From positions 1 through 38,214 of the forward strand of contig NZ_JACHBD010000024.1 in assembly GCF_014200175.1 (NCBI RefSeq): DNA of 38,214 bases, read 5' to 3'. The notes below the pieces were generated by a model. It was not told the origin of the DNA, ran no database searches, and saw only the letters and a program-made list of their open reading frames with translations. The position numbers and the translations under genes are program-made. Of the stretch, positions 33,436-38,214 are shown piece after piece; positions within the stretch are counted from its first letter, which is position 1, and every line of letters starts with the position of its first letter. This stretch comes from Rhizobium lentis (GTDB lineage Bacteria; Pseudomonadota; Alphaproteobacteria; Rhizobiales; Rhizobiaceae).

Positions 33436-34755
33436 ATGGCCCAGGCTCAAGCGCATTCCCTTAAATCCACGCCCTACTGGTGGGAGGACAGCACATTTCC
33501 TTCCCTGCCAGCGCGGAACGTCGAGAAGACATGCGACGTGGCGGTCGTTGGGGGAGGGTATACGGGTTTGTCGGCAGCGCTCGAACTTGCCCGTGCGGGC
33601 AAGCATGTCCAGCTGTTCGACCGTCAGGCCCTTGGCCTTGCGGCATCGGGCCGTAATGGGGGCATGGCCAGCGGAAGCATCCGTCCGGGGCGAAAGGATC
33701 TGGTCAGGCGGTTCGGGCAGGAGAGGGCACAAGCCATTCTCCTGGAAGGTAAGGCGGCGCGAGAGGATCTCTGGCGCTTCCTCAGAGACGAGAATATCGA
33801 ATGTGACTTCTCACTGTCTGGCGCCTTCAACGGGGCCATGACGGCTGACCAAGCCGACGAACTCCGTCGTCAGGCAGACTTTCTGAATCGGAATCTCGGC
33901 ATCGAGGCATATCCGGTGGAAAGGGCCGATGTTCCGAAGTTCATCGGAACTGACCTTTATGTCGGAGGCCTTGTGCGCAAAGACATCGGTGGGCTGCAGC
34001 CGGCCAAGCTTCTTGCGGCCATGATCGATCTGGCAAGTTCATCGACGGCGGTCATACATGAAAATACCGCAGTCCTTGGATCGACTAGCGAGGCCGGAGG
34101 CGTGCGAATTCAAACGCAGCGCGGAGAGGTTTTCGCCAGAAAGCTTCTTGTCTGCACTGATGGCTACACCGACGGTTTCGACCCGTGGCTGCGTCGCCGG
34201 CTTGTTCCTGTCCGTAGCAGGATAATTGCGACTGAGCCGCTCGACAGAGAGGTGATGGATCGGCTGATGCCGCCACGCATGATGTATGGCGACCTGCGTA
34301 AGCTCAGCTATTATTATCGGCCGTCGCACGATGGATCTCGGATCTTGTTCGGCGGGCGCGACGGGACGACTGAAGGGGACTCCGCTGCTCCGATTGCACA
34401 TCTGCAAAGCGAACTTGCTCGGCTCTTTCCCGAACTCGCAGGAATAGGTCTTACACACAGCTGGTTCGGCTATGTCGCCATGAACCGCGACATGATCCCG
34501 CGCATGTTCACCCGCGGAAATACAGTCTATGCGACCGGCTATTGCGGCTCCGGTGTCGTGTGGGCAAGATGGCTGGGCAAGAAGGCGGCGTTCAAGATCC
34601 TCGGTGACGGGGAACAATCGCGCTCTGCGTTCGATTTCGATGCCGCTCCGAGGGCCGTCCCATTCTTCAACGGCAAACCCTGGTTCATTCCTATCGTTTA
34701 CTCGATGTATGCGCGGCACGACAGGAAGATGCTCCTCAGACGCCTTAAGGGCTGA
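33436..34755 (+). CDS. FAD-dependent amino acid/amine oxidoreductase (DAO/OrdL type)
   Basis: The protein has 439 residues from the ATG at 33436; a TTG at 33406 would add ten. The dinucleotide-binding motif VVGGGYTGLSAALELARAGK is at about 37-56, and GRNGGMASG is the FAD-contact motif of the PuuB/OrdL group. The C-terminal FAD segment is FTRGNTVYATGYCGSGVVW. Related enzymes oxidise secondary or primary amines such as gamma-glutamylputrescine, glycine-type compounds or opines, with oxygen or a quinone as acceptor. Its place behind an amino acid importer suggests oxidative deamination of the imported compound or an intermediate. Confidence 0.87.
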   Translation: MAQAQAHSLKSTPYWWEDSTFPSLPARNVEKTCDVAVVGGGYTGLSAALELARAGKHVQLFDRQALGLAASGRNGGMASGSIRPGRKDLVRRFGQERAQAILLEGKAAREDLWRFLRDENIECDFSLSGAFNGAMTADQADELRRQADFLNRNLGIEAYPVERADVPKFIGTDLYVGGLVRKDIGGLQPAKLLAAMIDLASSSTAVIHENTAVLGSTSEAGGVRIQTQRGEVFARKLLVCTDGYTDGFDPWLRRRLVPVRSRIIATEPLDREVMDRLMPPRMMYGDLRKLSYYYRPSHDGSRILFGGRDGTTEGDSAAPIAHLQSELARLFPELAGIGLTHSWFGYVAMNRDMIPRMFTRGNTVYATGYCGSGVVWARWLGKKAAFKILGDGEQSRSAFDFDAAPRAVPFFNGKPWFIPIVYSMYARHDRKMLLRRLKG

Positions 34756-34896
34756 GGTTCAGATGTCATACTCATTTGTGCAAGTCCGCCATGGCGCCGA
34801 AAAAGGTTCTTGCCGTCCGCTTGCAATCAAGTCCCTGCGTTGGCGCTACGCTCAGCAGGCAACAACTGGCAAAGGCCGGAGCTAAGGTGAACAGAC

Positions 34897-35868
34897 ATGA
34901 TTAGTCTGGAAACGATTGAGCAGGCGCGCGAGCACATCCGCATCACGCCTGTCGTCATGTCGGCGACACTGTCCGAACTGGCCGGGACGCAAGTCAGCCT
35001 AAAGCTGGAGCATCGCCAGTTGACCGGAAGCTTCAAGCTTCGTGGAGCCACCAATGCCGTGTTGCAGCTCACCCAATCCGAGCGGGATAGAGGCGTCGTT
35101 GCGGCTTCCACTGGCAATCACGGACGCGCGCTCTCCTATGCCGCCGGCGCGATTGGTTCCCGAGCGACCATTTGCATGTCGCACCTCGTGCCGGAAAACA
35201 AGGTGTCCGAAATCCGCCGGCTCGGCGCTCGCGTACGGATCGTCGGGTCATCCCAAGATGAAGCGCAGGTCGAGGTTGATCGTCTCGTCGCGGAGGAGCG
35301 CCTCAGCATGATCCCGCCCTTTGATCACCCCTGGATCATCGCCGGCCAGGGCACCGTCGGACTTGAAATCGTCGAGGCGATGCCTGACGCCGCCGTGGTT
35401 CTCGTTCCCCTGTCCGGCGGCGGTTTGGCAGCAGGTGTCGCGTCGGCGGTCAAGGCGGTGCGCCCGGATGCCAAGGTAATCGGTATAACTATGGAAAGGG
35501 GAGCGGCGATGAAGGCTAGCATCGACGCGGGGCACCCGATCCAGGTCGAAGAGCATCGAAGTTTCGCCGACTCGCTCGGAGGCGGCATCGGATTGGCCAA
35601 TGCCTGGACGTACCGGATGTGCAAAACCCTTCTCGACGACGTGGTGCTCGTCGGCGAGCGCGAGATAGCCGCCGGCATACGTCACGCCTATGCGTATGAG
35701 CATGAGATAATCGAGGGTGCTGGGGCAGTCGGCATTGCTGCGCTGCTCTCAGGTAAACTGGCGCAGGTTGAAGGCCCGATCGTTGCCATTCTTTCAGGTG
35801 GGAACATCGACATGGCGTTGCACATGAAGGTGGCCAACGGCCACGACACAATTGGTGAGGGAAGCTGA
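34897..35868 (+). CDS. eutB: PLP-dependent threonine dehydratase-like enzyme, EutB type
   Basis: This 323-residue fold-type II PLP enzyme has the Schiff-base Lys at K47 in TGSFKLRGA, the substrate-carboxylate loop STGNHG, and the phosphate-binding glycine loop LSGGGLAAG. It lacks the regulatory C-terminal domain of biosynthetic threonine deaminase. The arrangement with an ornithine cyclodeaminase-like gene overlapping its stop is the eutB-eutC pair of ectoine/hydroxyectoine utilisation clusters. It would dehydrate and deaminate a hydroxy amino acid such as threonine, serine or 3-hydroxy-diaminobutyrate. The usual eutD and eutE neighbours are not in the window. Confidence 0.82.
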   Translation: MISLETIEQAREHIRITPVVMSATLSELAGTQVSLKLEHRQLTGSFKLRGATNAVLQLTQSERDRGVVAASTGNHGRALSYAAGAIGSRATICMSHLVPENKVSEIRRLGARVRIVGSSQDEAQVEVDRLVAEERLSMIPPFDHPWIIAGQGTVGLEIVEAMPDAAVVLVPLSGGGLAAGVASAVKAVRPDAKVIGITMERGAAMKASIDAGHPIQVEEHRSFADSLGGGIGLANAWTYRMCKTLLDDVVLVGEREIAAGIRHAYAYEHEIIEGAGAVGIAALLSGKLAQVEGPIVAILSGGNIDMALHMKVANGHDTIGEGS

Positions 35869-36863
35869 TGCCGAAAATAAGAATATTGACCGAGTCAGAG
35901 CTTCGAACCATCGTTCCGCTCGACATGGATGCGGTGACTTGCGTTGAAAACGCTTTCCGCGCACTAGCCGTGGAAAACGCGGTTCAGATGCCGCCGATTT
36001 TGCGCCTCGACGTGCCCGACAGCAGAGGCGAAGTCGATGTGAAGACGGCTTATATTCATGGTTTGAGCAGCTTTGCCGTCAAGGTCAGCCCTGGTTTCTT
36101 TGATAATCCGAAGATCGGACTTCCGAGCACCAACGGTCTGATGGTCTTGCTGTCGAGCAAAACGGGCTTGGTGCAGGCGCTCTTGCTGGACAATGGCTAC
36201 CTCACCGACGTTCGCACAGCGGCCGCTGGCGCTGTCGCGGCAAACCATCTGGCTCGGAAGTACGCGTCGATTGCAACGGTCTTCGGAGCGGGCGTTCAGG
36301 CCAGGCTGCAACTCGAGGCCCTCATGCTGGTGAGACCTATTCGAGAGATCCGCGTTTGGGCGCGTGATTATCGACGGGCGCAAGCGCTTGTTGAGCAGCT
36401 CGGAGCAAGACAAAATCTTTCCATTTCCGCATTTGAGGATCCGCGAAGCGCGATCGCCGGGTCACAGATCGTCGTCACGACGACACCTGCCGACCGACCG
36501 ATTGTCGATGCCTCGTGGCTCGAACCCGGACAGCACCTGACCGCCATGGGTTCGGACGCAGAACATAAGAACGAGATTGACCCCATTGCTATCAAAGCGG
36601 CAGATGTTTACGCGGCTGACAGCCTCAAACAAACGCGAAGACTGGGTGAATTGCGCCATGCCATCGACGCAGGTCTCGTCGCAAGCGATGCTGATTTTCC
36701 GGAACTAGGTCAGATCGTTGCAGGCGCCAGACCGGGCCGCAGAAGTGCCTCGGACATCACCATAGCCGATCTTACGGGCACCGGTGTTCAGGATACCGCT
36801 ATTGCCACGCTGGCGTTTGCGCGCGCCGAAGAACGAAGTGCCGGCACGTTCTTTGAAAGTTGA
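35868..36863 (+). CDS. eutC: Ornithine cyclodeaminase/mu-crystallin family protein, EutC type
   Basis: The protein has 331 residues. The NAD-binding motif TVFGAGVQARLQLEAL and the C-terminal signature ADLTGTGVQDTAIA are those of the ornithine cyclodeaminase family. The FAVKVSPGFFDN and GYLTDVRTAAAGA segments carry the usual substrate and nicotinamide contacts. The ATG shares one base with the stop of the EutB-like gene (TGATG). Members act as deaminating cyclases, imine reductases or amino acid dehydrogenases; in eut clusters the role is not settled. Together with EutB it would process an amino acid intermediate. Confidence 0.85.
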   Translation: MPKIRILTESELRTIVPLDMDAVTCVENAFRALAVENAVQMPPILRLDVPDSRGEVDVKTAYIHGLSSFAVKVSPGFFDNPKIGLPSTNGLMVLLSSKTGLVQALLLDNGYLTDVRTAAAGAVAANHLARKYASIATVFGAGVQARLQLEALMLVRPIREIRVWARDYRRAQALVEQLGARQNLSISAFEDPRSAIAGSQIVVTTTPADRPIVDASWLEPGQHLTAMGSDAEHKNEIDPIAIKAADVYAADSLKQTRRLGELRHAIDAGLVASDADFPELGQIVAGARPGRRSASDITIADLTGTGVQDTAIATLAFARAEERSAGTFFES

Positions 36864-36889
36864 CATTCGTCGGCTCCTTGCCGCCGACC

Positions 36890-37774
36890 TCATGACGCAG
36901 CATGAAAATCTTCTTGGATGGTGGCGAGAAGCCAAGACACGAATTGATCGATTCCAGCCGTCCTCTTCGCCAGTGCCGAACGAATAACGCCGTAATGTGA
37001 ACCATCAGGGTGAAAGCCGAATGGTGCGGTCAGGCGGCCTTTGCGGATATCGTCAATGGCAATGATCTTTGGGCACATGGCCACACCAAGACCGCTGGCT
37101 GCGGCCTCCACCATCAGGAAATGATGGTCAAGAGAGCGCGTCGAGCGCGGCTTCGGCGCGTCCGGATGAGCGGTGGACCACTTCTGCCATCCATCCGGAC
37201 GGGTCTTTGCAGCAAGCGCGACATAATCGCCGGCAGCAAACCGATCCGTCATGGCAGGATGCATGACAGGACCGACTTCCTCCTCGATCAACCGTTCGAC
37301 CTGCCAATTCGCATCGATCGCGAAATCAAGCCTGCGGATCGCAAGGGTGATACGGTCGCGCGCAAAATCGAACCCCCCGCCACCGACAGAAAGATGAAAG
37401 TCAATTTCGGGATGGCGATCCTGAAATTCCGAGAGGCGCGGGATCAGCCATCGCATGGCGACGGATCGTTCGCATGAAACGACGATCGGTGGTGACAGAT
37501 CGACTTTGCGGATATCCTCCAGCGCCGCCGAAACGAGGGACAAAGCGTCTGTCGTCGCCTTCGCGAGCCGTGAACCCTCCTCCGTCAGCCTTAGGCCACG
37601 CCCATCAACTTCCAGCAAACGAATGTCGAGGTGTTCGGAAAGTTTCGAAACGCGCCGGCTGACAGCACCGTGCGTCAAATTTAACTCAGCCGCCGCCGCA
37701 CGCACGGAACCAAGCCGCGCAACGACTTCAAAGGCACGCAGGTCATCGAGGGATGGAATGTCCGACCGCTTCAT
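36890..37774 (-). CDS. LysR-family transcriptional regulator, GcvA-like
   Basis: From the ATG at 37774 the protein has 294 residues. The helix-turn-helix (DLRAFEVVARLGSVRAAAAE, then LTHGAVSRRVSKLSEHL) and the following effector domain resemble GcvA-type LysR proteins. It is convergent with the EutC-like gene, 26 bp apart. It may control the transporter operon, though a divergent target is more usual and would lie beyond the right edge. A TTG at 37783 would add three residues. Confidence 0.9.
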   Translation of the reverse strand: MKRSDIPSLDDLRAFEVVARLGSVRAAAAELNLTHGAVSRRVSKLSEHLDIRLLEVDGRGLRLTEEGSRLAKATTDALSLVSAALEDIRKVDLSPPIVVSCERSVAMRWLIPRLSEFQDRHPEIDFHLSVGGGGFDFARDRITLAIRRLDFAIDANWQVERLIEEEVGPVMHPAMTDRFAAGDYVALAAKTRPDGWQKWSTAHPDAPKPRSTRSLDHHFLMVEAAASGLGVAMCPKIIAIDDIRKGRLTAPFGFHPDGSHYGVIRSALAKRTAGIDQFVSWLLATIQEDFHAAS

Positions 37775-37783
37775 TGGTGACAA

Positions 37784-38214
37784 ACTATCACCGGTAGATT
37801 TGAAATCATATCAATTTCCATCTCAAAGTACGGCGGACCGGCCGAGGCGGCGCTCTCGTGAAGAGCTGCTCCTCGAATCTGCAGAATAGGGCAGGGACGG
37901 CACCGTTTCGGATGTTGTCTCCATCGAAGACGGCAGCTTCCTGTGAACTGAGACAACATATGTGACGTCACAGGGCGGCTGCCGCTTGCAGACACGCCGA
38001 GAAGATCGAGCCAAAGATTGGTGTTGCAGGTGGTGGTCAAGACAGAGAACGCCATATTGACATGGCACATGACTCGACGCGGCTAGATCGCATGATTGGT
38101 GATCCATTATCACCATAATCGTAAGCGGTGTTTTGACCCCACCTTCCGGATCAGCGCGTGATTGTTGATGTTGTTGCCGAACGAGGCTTCGACATATGAC
38201 GATTACAGGGTTTA
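37784..38214. other. Right-edge stretch without recognised gene
   Basis: These 431 bp upstream of the LysR gene contain only short overlapping frames on the minus strand without motifs. A TTTTGACCCC string near 38131 recalls the tips of some insertion sequences, but nothing else supports an element. The LysR promoter should lie near 37784-37850. Confidence 0.35.

Noticed and set aside
34763..34885. Short 40-codon frame between the FAD oxidase and EutB-like genes
   Set aside because: No domain or clear ribosome site; most likely intergenic.
38131..38214. TTTTGACCCC string at the right edge as an insertion-sequence tip
   Set aside because: A single short string without transposase or matching repeat in the window is not enough.
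1..38214. CRISPR arrays, tRNA or rRNA genes
   Set aside because: No regularly spaced repeats and no recognisable RNA gene sequences were seen on either strand.

Overview
The window looks like accessory (probably plasmid) DNA of a Rhizobiales alphaproteobacterium, most likely Rhizobium or a close relative. The protein families point that way: a polar-amino-acid ABC importer, EutB/EutC-like enzymes, several LysR and Lrp regulators, SoxR, and a decayed error-prone polymerase DnaE2. The left ~8.3 kb looks less GC-rich than the rest by eye, and the left edge carries a possible insertion-sequence end, so it may have arrived separately. No rRNA, tRNA or CRISPR array was seen.

Region 1 (about 200-8290, minus strand) is the most unusual part. 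A tightly coupled operon encodes, in order of transcription: a 66-residue peptide, a radical SAM protein with a PDZ domain and a DUF512-like tail, a B12-binding-type radical SAM enzyme, a cupin, an aldo/keto reductase, two class I SAM methyltransferases and a 2-oxoglutarate/Fe(II) oxygenase. Many of the genes overlap by 1-14 nt. This looks like a natural-product or peptide-modification cluster that I cannot match to a described system. The peptide is a candidate substrate or scaffold.

Region 2 (8290-11725, plus strand) lies across a divergent intergenic stretch that holds a perfect 11-bp inverted repeat. It encodes a beta-rich protein of unknown function, a QueC-like PP-loop enzyme and a further unknown protein.

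Region 3 (12060-14345) has a SoxR regulator divergent from a short-chain dehydrogenase and a QueA-like protein. A textbook SoxR palindrome lies inside a 19-bp promoter spacer. Region 4 (14345-16160) is a gene graveyard with remnants of dnaE2 (plus) and an AraC-family regulator (minus).

Region 5 (16160-21220) carries an aldehyde dehydrogenase, a convergent LysR gene, and an operon of an M20 deacylase, a GhrA-like 2-hydroxyacid dehydrogenase and a small cupin. Region 6 (21515-28335, minus) runs Lrp regulator, homoserine dehydrogenase, aldehyde dehydrogenase (with a frameshift), DapA-like enzyme, aspartase, homoserine-kinase-like protein, Lrp regulator. Region 7 (28500-36865, plus) runs class III aminotransferase, ABC importer (ATPase, binding protein, two permeases), a second small cupin, an FAD oxidase, EutB-like and EutC-like enzymes. 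A LysR gene closes the set.

Regions 5-7 make sense as uptake and breakdown of an amino-acid-like compound through L-aspartate 4-semialdehyde: homoserine or a diamino acid is converted to the semialdehyde, then aspartate, then fumarate and ammonia. From memory, a plasmid-borne homoserine catabolic cluster is known in Rhizobium leguminosarum. This region could be a relative combined with parts of the ectoine-utilisation (eut/doe) gene set. All functions are inferred from sequence reading alone.
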